64,000 nt of DNA from Rosa chinensis (taxonomy: Eukaryota > Streptophyta > Magnoliopsida > Rosales > Rosaceae), in the NCBI RefSeq assembly GCF_002994745.2, contig NC_037094.1:66335989-66399988 (forward strand). The letters run 5' to 3'. Each line of letters begins with the position of its first letter. Positions within the stretch are counted from its first letter, which is position 1. This document shows positions 45,190 to 57,000 of the stretch, piece after piece. Position numbers and translations under genes: made by a program. The notes below the pieces were generated by a model. That model had not been told where the DNA came from and made no database searches. It saw nothing but the letters and a program-made list of their open reading frames with translations.

Positions 45190-45990
45190 AACTATTTTTC
45201 ACCCGAGGGTCTGAAGGCTTTGCCTCTGGAGAAACCCTAAAGCCGACCTTCATTCAACTGCGAAATCCTTTCTCGTCCGGTGACACCCAGACGTCCGGGA
45301 TGGCCTTCGGCCTCGCGAACGTTTAGCAGGTTAATGTTGGATAGGTGATTGATTATATTGTCCGGGGAGCAGATTCTAGTGGAAGTCTATTAGGCTCGGT
45401 ACCTTGTTGTACACGTTCGGAGGGCCTCGTCGACGGCGTAGGGAGGTGCTGAATTGACAATGGCATGGGTTCGTGGGGTGCTGAAACGGGTGGAGTGGTC
45501 CTGACAGCGTCGAGGCGACAGGGTCGGACGGAGTTGCATTAGAGAAGTTGTGCGGCTTCTGGGTTGCCGCAACGATATCTAGGCTGGGTCAAGACTGCTT
45601 TGCTGCCTTGGGTTTGGTCTACTTCTCTTTGGGCTTAGTTATTTGGGTTGGGTTGTTTTAGCCCTAGGCCGTTAGTATGTATTTAGTTAGTCTATTTACA
45701 ATAATTCATTTTCTTTAGGATTCTAAGAACTTTTTTGCTAGTGTATTTAGTTAGTCTATTTAGTAAGGTGAGGTATTGCTATGGATGTAGTTGTGCTCGA
45801 GGTAAATGTAAAGATTGGTTTTGATTAGCTTGTGATCAAAAATTGGTTTCGTCAAGCTTGATTTACCATATTGAAATATGAGTAGGTAAATAGGCAACAA
45901 CAATTTTCTTTCCGTTTCATATCGCTCGAAGATTTCTGTGCTTTGGTATTGAGACTAAAGTGCATTCCACTCTCAATCTTGAATACATCA
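45190..45990. other. GC-richer block of unknown nature (also at 60790-61590)
   Basis: About 450 bp with clearly higher GC than its surroundings (for example GGAGGGCCTCGTCGACGGCG) and open but mutually inconsistent minus-strand frames. It is followed by a two-copy GTATTTAGTTAGTCTATTTA repeat. The composition suggests a captured or transposon-derived segment; no family is recognisable. Confidence 0.35.
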
Positions 45991-46099
45991 CAAGGAGTTT
46001 AAAACTTTAACGTCATTGTATTACAAGGTTCATATAGACAAGAGTTCAGAAGGGTTGATCCGAAAATGGAACCTCCAAATTTGTAAAAATGCCCTAAAT

Positions 46100-47480
46100 C
46101 CTGTACGCGTCAAATCACATGCTGGCTTGCTGAGCTAAGCAATTCATAGAAGTAAGTAACAAAGCTAGTGATTTCTTTCTGGACCTGAAACAAGATTAAG
46201 AAGCTGCTGTAAGGCTTTGATTCAGCGTCGTGGAGTGTGTACATGTATTGCAGACTTCTTAAAACTGTATGGAGCAGATGCAGAAACATGAACAATCATA
46301 TCACCTCTATCTAGTTCTACCCAATTCAAGATCATTTCTTGCAACTAAAGTAATCCATTGATTGGTTGAAGTACCTTAATCGAATGCATAGGGGTTCATT
46401 TACATATGGATTCAGATACCTTTCTGAAAACAAGTCACATATTTTTGAAGGATCACTTAGCCAATTTTGTAAAGCATAAATTCATAATCAAAAGAAAGGA
46501 ATGCTGCAGTGATTTAATTTAAGCCATGCTACATGTACAAGCATGGTTCACAGCTTTTCCAATGTGCAATACATTAATAAATCTAACACTTCCAATATAT
46601 ACTGTAATTATGAGGTAGCCAAATGAATATGCACAAAAATGAAAAGAAGCATAATATTTGGAATTGAGTTTTTTTAAAAGGATTGAGGACTCTTACATCA
46701 CTATCATTGGCTATATCCACCAATCCACTCAACACTTTCAGTCTTTCCAAGACTATTTGAGAAAGTAGGAATAGAAGAAATTGTAAAAACTGATAATAAG
46801 TAGGTGTTAAGCGTTTGTTACCTTACCTACATTAATCCAAGTGCATATATACCTCAAACATGACTATGCTTCTTCTTTTCCTTTTAATTGTTCTTCCCTT
46901 AGTAGTTTCAACTTCATCTTCATATAATTACCTGCAATGCCATGAAGTAAATCTCAGCTGGTACAGGGGATAAACCATGAGTTAATTAGATCATATTTGG
47001 AAGCAACAATAAACTCTACTAATTAACACCGTTGAGACTACCATGAAACTTAATATTAATACTACTTTCTCACTGCTGAAATTGCATTTATAAGTTACAG
47101 AAAAGCAAATGTAGCATCATTCATGGATATCCTATCACTCTATCAGTAAAGCTCTACAACAGAAGACTTCTGTGATGCTTCAGAACGTGCATCACACGTG
47201 GTGTTTTCGCATTCTCTGTAGCTCACTTCTACAACCTTCACACTAGTGTTTCTGTCGCTCCAAGTAAAGACGAATCCTATAAACTAAACTGATAAAATGA
47301 AAATGAATGAACGAAAAAGGATCTTTCAATATGGTGCCACCATCTGATCATTCTCTAGTCTCAGTCTTACCAGAGAGAGTTGACCTCCTTTTATACACAC
47401 AGGGTGTCTTGTTGACAAAATTGAGTCTTAATGATACAGAAGGAACTCACTAGATTGATAGTATTTCAGATTCTTTCACC
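46100..47480 (-). pseudogene. Uncharacterised gene copy B (unit 2)
   Basis: Collinear with copies A and C and distantly with the D gene. Exon-like minus-strand blocks with splice-like borders include the DLFSERYLNPY C-terminus near 46380-46480, the GRTIKRK block near 46850-46930 and a conserved GFVFTWSDRN block near 47155-47270. In the last block copies A, B and C keep the same frame with few changes, but I could not assemble a full frame. Function unknown. Confidence 0.4.
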
Positions 47481-48289
47481 GTTATTCACCAAGAGGGAAA
47501 GTGCATTATCTAATTTTTATGAAATTTCACCCTTCAACAGCAGTTCCCCAACACTATGCTTTTCCAGTTCCCACCCGCAATATGATACTACTTTAACTAC
47601 AGTCATCACTGCTACATTTGAAACCAGTTTTATGCTCCCAATCCATTTCATATACAAACAAGCTATCTTTTTTTTGTTGCTTGGGCAAGTTGGTTCAACA
47701 ATTCTAATCTTCAACTCACAGTCCTCAGTCCTAGGTGAAATATGGGTCGCCAAAAAAAGGTATATGAAGCGACAATAGAAAGGTGCAAGTTCAATATAAT
47801 GTCCCAAACAGTTGGATCAGCTAATACCAACTTTTCTAGAAAGAGAATGAGCAAATATTATTTGAGTTTAAAAGTATTTTTGGTCCTAGAGAACAGATGA
47901 GCTCCTCACAGTCTCAGTAGAACCGAAGGTGTGATGCAGCAGCTATTGTTCTTAACATCTTTTCCGGAGTCCTCCTTAAATCCCTAAATCCAGAATTGCC
48001 TACAGTCCTAAACCAATTTACCCAATAATCGCAATTTCCTTGTAATTATGTGAATCATATAAAAAATTACATGCTTTGCCTTACAAGAAATCACAACTGC
48101 CATCAATCATAATGTGCAAGGATCAAATTTCAAAATGAGAATATATTATACAATCAACTGGTCCAATTTTCCAGTGCTCGATTGCTTCTTAAGAAGCCCT
48201 AACCCCCAATCTCAAGCTTGTTTCAACTAAATTTCAAAACTTTAAGCTATACATAAAATGTGGGCATCTGGGTATGTATATAAAAATCT

Positions 48290-48491
48290 CAAAATGAAGC
48301 CATATACAACTCTGAGTCAATTGATTCCCATAAGACCCCAAAATTCAAACAATTCTCTAAGCTTAAATTGCACTAGGAACCCTAGGAAACCTCATCATCA
48401 TATTAAACTTCAATATCCCATACCTCGTCAGCTTCACCGTCAGCAACTTACGCCAGCGTGCATTGTTCGCGTCACCGTCCAGAGAGACTGA
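48290..48491 (+). CDS. Short basic ORF, possibly an N-terminal exon
   Basis: MKPYTTLSQLIPIRPQNSNN, then a Ser/Asn/Arg/His-rich stretch ending VTVQRD. The composition (few acids, many hydroxylated and basic residues) resembles a plastid transit peptide, but no downstream exon was found and the codons may be chance. Present also in unit 3 (63896 to the window end). Confidence 0.2.
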
Positions 48492-48575
48492 AACAGAATG
48501 AAAGGATTTAGGGCCTTTCCTTATCTTTTCAACAAATAATAATAATACTTTTGATCAAAAAATAAAAATAAAAGA

Positions 48576-49693
<1,118 letters not shown>

Positions 49694-49863
49694 CTTTCGA
49701 TCAAAAAATAAAAATAAAAGAAATAAAAATAGAAGTTTAAAAGAAATTTCAAATTTTGCCTTTCCTTAACTGCTAAGGAGTAAGGAGTCTTCGCCGACGT
49801 CATCACCCCCAACGGTCATAAAATCTACTTTCCCTAATGTTTTAGGGAACTATCCTAATCGTC

Positions 49864-49871
49864 TATATAAA
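49864..49871 (+). promoter_or_regulatory. TATA box of the NAC gene
   Basis: TATATAAA, about 130 bp before the ATG at 49997, followed by a pyrimidine-rich leader (CTTCTCACAGACC, CAAACTCTCCCTCTAC). Confidence 0.6.
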
Positions 49872-49996
49872 CCTTCTCACAGACCATTCTCATTTTCAGA
49901 CATCAAACTCTCCCTCTACAAGTTAGAAAGTTTCTCCCTGTTCTGTTTTTCATCTTATTCGCTTTGATCAAATTCATTTGCTTTGATCAATTAGTA

Positions 49997-51172
49997 ATGG
50001 CTCTCGTAGATCAATTCATGACTCTGGATCAACTTGATGTGGGTGTGGTGAAGACGTTTCACCCTACTGAAGCTGAGTTGGTGGGTTTCTTTCTATACAA
50101 CAAGATTTCCATGGCCTCAAACCCAGGCAATCATATTCAGACCTTCCCTGAAATTTGTATATACGGCGAGACAGGCTTACCACCTTGGGAGATATGGAGG
50201 GTATATCAGCAATTCAAGTTTCCCCACCAAGATTTTCTCTACTTCTTCTCCTGGGCCAAGAAAGTGAGCCCCAACAAATCTCGCAACTCTCGCACGGTTG
50301 GCTCTGATGGAGGAACGTGGAGCGAGACGGAGGCCGGCAGGCCTGTGTATATCAGTGGAAGTGAAGAGGCGTTTGGGAAAGTCAGGAAGTTTCGGTATGA
50401 AAAGAACAAGGACAAAACGTTTGTGCATCACGCTGCTTGGTTGATGGAGGAGTACACCATCAACCAAGCACCAGATCTGGCTTTGTGCCGACTCAAAGTC
50501 AATGATAAAGGAGGAGGAAGAAAAAAGAGGAAGAAGAGTTCTGATGAGACTAATGAGGATCAGAATGTGAGAAGCAAAAAGTGTTTGAAAAACCGAAAAG
50601 TTGAACCGAGAAGAGATCAAACTAGTTTCTTGGATCCTGAGGAGCAACAAGAAGGCAGTGCTTCCATTGCTACTACTACTTCACAGCTAATTCTCTCTCC
50701 CTATCATCATGAAGATGATCAAGCGGTTCAGGTGGTTCCGGAGAACAATTACGATTATGACGAGCTGCAGCAGATCCTCTTTAGTGATGATGATTGTATG
50801 GATGAGAATCTAATGTTCTCTCCCACTATCTTGTTTGATGATGCTCAGCTTATGGCTTCTGTCGATCGATCAATATCCAGTGAGCAACAACAACAACAAG
50901 ATTCGGATTATTCACTTGCGCCGCAACAGCAATTGGAACCTGACAATAGGTGTCAAGAGGAGGACCAAATAGAACAAGAAGATCAGCCCTCTTCCTCTCA
51001 TTCTCATGATGACGATCTGATTATTTCTGGCCAACATGACTATAATATTCCACTCGATAACGACTTCTTATGGTCAGATGAATTTAATGGACTCTTGACT
51101 CATGAAGATCAGCTGGGAGCTCTGCCATGGTGGGAAACTGATGATCAGTTTCAGTATTCTGACATCTTGTAG
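49997..51172 (+). CDS. NAC-domain transcription factor
   Basis: Plant-specific nuclear transcription factor, 391 residues, single exon. The ATG at 49997 is the first in the frame; the N-terminal MALVDQFMTLDQLDVGVVK leads into the NAC domain: subdomain A-like FHPTEAELVGFFLYNKI, B-like YGETGLPPWEIWRVY, C-like YFFSWAKKVSPNKSRNSRTV, D-like GTWSETEAGRPVYIS and FRYEKNKDKTFVHHAAWLMEEYTI (about residues 18-165). A basic stretch KKRKKSSDE (about residue 195) may be a nuclear signal. The C-terminal half is acidic with Gln runs, typical of activation domains. It is divergent from classical NACs: the usual LPPGFRFHPTDEEL is only partly conserved. The coding frame is intact. It lies in duplication unit 2; unit 1 retains only its 3' UTR. 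Confidence 0.88.
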   Translation: MALVDQFMTLDQLDVGVVKTFHPTEAELVGFFLYNKISMASNPGNHIQTFPEICIYGETGLPPWEIWRVYQQFKFPHQDFLYFFSWAKKVSPNKSRNSRTVGSDGGTWSETEAGRPVYISGSEEAFGKVRKFRYEKNKDKTFVHHAAWLMEEYTINQAPDLALCRLKVNDKGGGRKKRKKSSDETNEDQNVRSKKCLKNRKVEPRRDQTSFLDPEEQQEGSASIATTTSQLILSPYHHEDDQAVQVVPENNYDYDELQQILFSDDDCMDENLMFSPTILFDDAQLMASVDRSISSEQQQQQDSDYSLAPQQQLEPDNRCQEEDQIEQEDQPSSSHSHDDDLIISGQHDYNIPLDNDFLWSDEFNGLLTHEDQLGALPWWETDDQFQYSDIL

Positions 51173-52128
51173 TTTCGTTTTTATTCCTAAATGTAGATAT
51201 TTTGATTCTGAAGCCAATTAATTGATTGGTGGATACTCTACTTATACTGTAAATCAATTCTTCATCTATCAATGAAATCAAATTTCTAGTTTACTGTGTA
51301 CATGTACTGCAGCTTTCTAATATTTTCAAAATTTTACAGAAACATGAAAACAGAATCATACTCAAATTTGAGTCTATACTGACTGAAAGAAATATCTTTT
51401 GGCCAATTCAAACCCCATATCTTGCAACTATATAAACTCTGATGTCTTCTTATATCTCCCTCCTCTTCATTTCATATCCCTTGGAACAAAGAAAAAAAAG
51501 AGAAGCGTATCTGCAAAGTAGCAATCAAATTTTCATTTAAGGTTTTGACCTTTTTTTCACTATCTATTTGCAGTGATCACATAGATCAAGTGCGTACCAC
51601 TTTCAGTAATAAGTAGATCCGCATATGTACAAAGAGTGTGATGTTAACTAATTACAAAATCCCATATTGACAAAGAGTTCAGAACTGATGATCCAAATCA
51701 GTAAAAATTGCCCTAGTTCTATGTCCACTTATACGCAAGACCAAATCCTGTACACGATCAGATCACATGCCCGCTAATGTGTGAGGCATTTAAGAGGTAC
51801 CATAGCGGTTTCTTTCCTGACCTGAAACAAAAGTAGGAAAAGCTGCATTAAGGCTTCGATTCGGTGTAGTTTAGTGTGTAGTGTATACATGTACTCTAAA
51901 TTTTCTCAAAGGTTTTCAAAGCATTTCAGAAACATGAAAGATTATATCAAACCTAAATGGAGTCTAAACTGAGAAAGAAAGACCTAGTTGACCAATTCAA
52001 GATCATATCTTGCATCTAAAGGAATTCAGATATATAAAAATTGAAAATAAGAAGGGAGATTTTAATGGTTTGATTTTAACAAATAAAGTAAAATCACGTA
52101 TACTATCATTGGTTGAAATTAAAATACC
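51173..52128. other. Shared 3' flank of the convergent NAC and D genes
   Basis: The first roughly 730 bp (51225-51900) are repeated at 40290-40975. Contains the likely NAC polyadenylation region (ATCAATGAAATCAAATTT) and the 3' UTR of the minus-strand D gene. Confidence 0.5.
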
Positions 52129-54074
52129 TTAATCAAATGCATATGGATCATCAGCATATGGATTCAGAGACCCTTCTGAAAACAGGTCACCGATGTTTGA
52201 AGGACGTGGTTGACCCTCTCCCTTAGATCCCTACATAACAAAAACAACATATTGCAAATTCAATATTTGCAGAATCAAAATGGGTATATAACTCAAGCTA
52301 TGCATCCAGTTTTTCCAATAAGTCAATACAGTAATCTTTGGATTTAACAATATGTGTTCCAAAAATATACGTTCCAGCTACATGGTATTGATTTTCATTA
52401 TCTGAGGAAACAAAATGCAGGATATTTGTACTTGTAATTCTAAATGCATGCGGATTCTTATAGCAATATTAACTCTATCCACTCAGATATATTTTGTCCA
52501 AGACTAGTACAACCAAAGCTTCTAAGCAATCTGAGACATGAGAAACTAGATGAATCACAAGATATTCCAAAACTGAAGTAAAGTAATGGGTTTAGCTTAC
52601 CTTGACTACACTCCTGGGGCTTTTGACTTTTGGTGACTTGTCCTCTTATGTTTTCTTGGATCCTGATGTCATACAGAAAATAAAATTCAGTATTGAGAAA
52701 TGTATGTCTAAAGGTGAAAATGGAGATTGAGCATATAGCTTCACAGAAGTCACCAGGTTCATACCTCAAACATGACTGTGCTTCTTGATTTCCTTTTAAT
52801 AGTTCTTCCCATTACCAGTTTCAACTTCATATTCGTCCCGAATTACCTGCAATGCATGAAGTAAGTCCCAGGTAGTTGACGGGATAAAGCAAAAGTTAGT
52901 CTCAGGTTGTTGAAGGGATAAGGCAAGAATTAATTGAATCTTAATAAGCAACATTAAATCCTTATTAATACTATTGCCACTAGAAAAAAGATTCATATTA
53001 ATAATCTGTTTTCACCTACAGAAGTTGCTCTAAACCTAAAGTTGCATTATTTATGAATATACCATCAGTTAAACTGTATGAGAGAAAGTTCTACCTTTTT
53101 AAGGTGCTTTGAAATATTCATTACACTTGGTGAATTCATATTCTCGGAAGCTTTCTTCAACAGTGTTGACACTGGCGTTTGTGTTGCTCCCGCTAGAGGT
53201 GAATCCTACACACCAAATAGAATGAAATATCATAATGAGTCATATTGTCATATGAAAAGATCAAACCTGAAAGAATTAAAATGATTTTCAGAATATCGTC
53301 CCACCTTCTCATCATGCTTTGGTCTTCTTAGAGAGCGCTGACCTCTCCTTCTCACAATAGGGTTTCTCCTTGACGAAATAGAGTATTCCTGAGACAGAAT
53401 GAAACTCATCATATTGGCAGAAATTCCAGACTATTATCAGATTATGAAATTTTATGCTTCAACCAAGATCCCAAGGAGGAAATCTATGAAAAATATACGC
53501 TCTCCCACTGCATAAATCCATGCCATTTTGCATTGCCCTTCTAAACCTTAGCACAATGCATTCTTGAATAAAGGATCACTCTATTCGATCATGCATATTT
53601 TAATAAAAATAAAATAAATTCGTGTATCTCACTATTCTTATATGAGTAGTTGAATACAAACTTCAAAATTTAAATAGTAAGTTTTATCGGTCATAGATTA
53701 GTATCACTGCATCCAGATGTTAATACAAATTCAAAAACTTTTGTGCAGGTGTGTGTGTGTCACAGAGAGAGAGAGAGAGAGAGAGAAGCATTGGTTTTAA
53801 AGCCAACCTTTTTCGAATTCACTTCAGAAGAAACTAAAATACTTGGAAAACTAATCAAATTAAACATTGGACTATAATATTATATCAAAACAGAAATTAT
53901 TTAAGCACTTATAATAAATAAATGAAACAGAGCTGGTATTGTTTAAGAGTCAATATCCACTCCCACTGGGACAGATGAAGCCACATTTCTCGGCTATACA
54001 TTCTTTCATGTAGGACAGGGAACAAAAAGAAAAGACTGTTAAAAAGGAGACTAACCAGAAGAGAATGGGACAAT

Positions 54075-57000
54075 TATTATTAACAATGTTTTCCACACAT
54101 TATTATTACTGGTCACCTTCATCCAATCAGTAGTTACTAATCCTGAATAGTAATTTAGGAGAAAAACTTTGACCTAGCCTCCTCTACTAGGGTTTACTTT
54201 CTAGGGTTCTAGAAAGCAAGATCTGATCCACCATGGATATGGAGATACTTAGTTGGAATTGCCGAGGGATCTGCAATGACATGACAAAGAGGGCGCTGAA
54301 GGATTTAATTTCCCAGAATCATCCTCAAATTATTTTTCTTTGTGAGACGAAGATCAGCACTCTTGCTGATTTCCGTGAATTGCACCGGGCTGTTGGATTT
54401 CCACACTCAAAGGAGGTGTTGAGTGATGGTCTATCAGGAGGTTTGGCGATGTTCTGGAATGATGATGTACAAGCGAAGGTTTTGACTTTCTCTGCGCATC
54501 ACATCGATTTGGAGATCGTAGGAGGTCCTGGAGATCCTCGTTGGAGGCTAACGGGATTCTATGGGTATGCTAGGACAATAGAAAGGGATCGGTCATGGCA
54601 ACTGCTAAGGGATTTACGTGATCTCGATTCTCTACCTTGGGCTGTTATTGGGGATTTCAATGAAATCCTGAATAATGGAGAAAAGATTGATGGTCTGCTT
54701 CGATCGGAACAACAGATGCGTGGATTTCGCGAAGCTCTTGGATATGGTGACCTTCTTGATTTAGGGTTTCAGGGTGCTATGTCTACATGGTGGAATTCTG
54801 ACACACAACTCCGGTTAGATCGTGCAGTTTGTACACCCTGTTGGTGGGATATTTACGGGCATGCACGAGTGCGTCATCTAGCGCCCAGTGATTCTGACCA
54901 TGTACCGATACTCTTACAAGCCAGCTCTGTTCCTTTGGCCAAAAGACAACGAGTGCACCGGTTCAAATTCGAAGCTTACTGGCTTCAGCATAATGATTGT
55001 GACGAGGTTGTGAAGCAAGCATGGGCGACAGACGTGGCTGGAAGTCCTATGTACTGTGCAACCAAGAAGATTGAATTCACAAGGATACAACTTGATGATT
55101 GGCAGAAGAGAACCTTTAGGACTAGGCAACAACAGATGTTGGGGGTGCGTGCTCGTCTTGAGGAGTTACTAGATGTTCCTGTGTCGGTGGAGGTGCAGAA
55201 TGAAAAGAAAGAGCTGATGAGCAAGTTGCAGAGGCTTCTTTCACAAGAAGAATCCTTCTGGAAGCAACGATCCAAAGTGACATGGTTGAAGGAGGGGGAT
55301 AGGAACACAAGCTTTTTTCATCGAAAGGCTGCTAATAGAAAGAGGAAAAACTTCATTCATGGCCTCTATGATGAGAATGGGAATTGGTGTGATGACGACG
55401 CAGGTCTGGAACGAGTTATCTCTACTTATTTTCAAAAGATGATTACAGCTTCGAATATTGATGTTGAGGCAGTGAACGACACTTTAGCAGCTATACAACC
55501 ATGTGTAACACAGGCAATGAATGTACAATTGTGTGCTAATTATACACAGGAGGAGGTGAGGACTGCCTTGTTTCAAATGTATCCCACCAAATCCCCAGGA
55601 CCGGATGGCATGCCTCCGCTCTTTTTTCAGCATTATTGGGACACTATTGGTGCAGACATTACTGAAGCAGTTCAGAGTTTTCTCCATTCAGGTCAACTTC
55701 TTCGTGAAATTAATTTTACTCATATCTGCTTAATTCCCAAAGTAGATAATCCGGAAAATATGTCAGATCTGAGGCCTATTGCGTTATGCAATGTTATTTA
55801 CAAGATTTGTTCTAAGGTGATAGCCAACAGATTAAAGCTAATCTTACCTGAGGTGATTTCTCCATATCAAAGTGCTTTTGTTCCCGGCAGATTGATTACT
55901 GACAATATCCTTGTGGCTAATGAAACTGCTCACTCTGTTCATAATAAGAGGGAGGGTAATGAAGGTTTTATGGCCTTGAAGTTGGATCTAAGCAAGGCTT
56001 ATGATCGCATGGAATGGAGCTTTTTGAGAAAAGTTCTAGATAGGTTTGGCTTTGCTCATTCATGGATTGATTTGGTGATGCAATGTATTAGTACTGTCCG
56101 GTATTCATTCTTAGTCCGTGGAAAGCCTCGGGGGCTTGTGATTCCTAGCAGGGGACTGAGACAGGGGGATCCTTTGTCTCCATATTTATTCTTAATTGGA
56201 GCAGAAGGTTTCTCTGCTTTATTGCGCCAGAAACAAGAGTTAGGCTTGCTCCAAGGTATTAAGGTTTGTGATGGAGCCCCTTCTGTAAATCATCTTTTAT
56301 TCGCCGATGATAGTATGTTATATGCTCAAACTTCTTTGGAAGATTGTTACCAGATTCAAGAAGTTCTTGAAACTTACGGGAGAGCCTCAGGACAATTGGT
56401 TAACTTTGACAAAAGTTCAGTGGTATTCAGTAAAAATGTGGACTCTGCTATACAAGAAGAAATATCCAGTTTGTTGGGAGTAGAAGTAGTTGCCTCCCAT
56501 GAAAAATACTTGGGATTACCTACTTATGTAGGGAGAAAGAAATCTGCAACCTTTCAGTACATTAAGGAAAATTTGGCTAAGAAGCTATCTAATTGGCAAG
56601 GGAAGCTGCTTAGTGGTGCAGGAAAGGACATTTTCATCAGGGTAGTAGCTCAAGCGTTACCTACCTATGCTATGAGTGTCTTCCAATTGACAAAGAATTT
56701 CTGTGAAGATTTGGAACAACTTTGTGCTCGGTTTTGGTGGGGATCTACAATGGATAAAAGAAAGATTCATTGGAAAACATGGAATGCTTTGTGTAATCCG
56801 AAAGAAGAAGGGGGACTAGGGTTTCGCAGTTTGGCTAGCTTTAATTCGGCGATGCTTGCTAAACAAGCTTGGAGGGTAATTTCTAACCCTACTTCTCTAG
56901 TTGCTCGAATTTTTAAGGCAAAATATTACCCTACAAGCTCATTTTGGTTGGCAGACAATCATTCTTTTCCTTCATATTCTTGGAGGAGTATTTTCTCTAC

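Noticed and set aside
43826..48490. Idea that the 15.6-kb repeats are LTRs of a giant retroelement
   Set aside because: The repeated unit contains ordinary genes and a microsatellite, units adjoin directly, and ends lack TG...CA with target duplications; tandem segmental duplication explains it better.
53747..53790. (GT)n and (GA)n tracts in the D-gene intron
   Set aside because: Short common microsatellites with no further structure.
54914..55687. Minus-strand frames inside the LINE
   Set aside because: Antisense shadows of the long endonuclease/reverse transcriptase frame.
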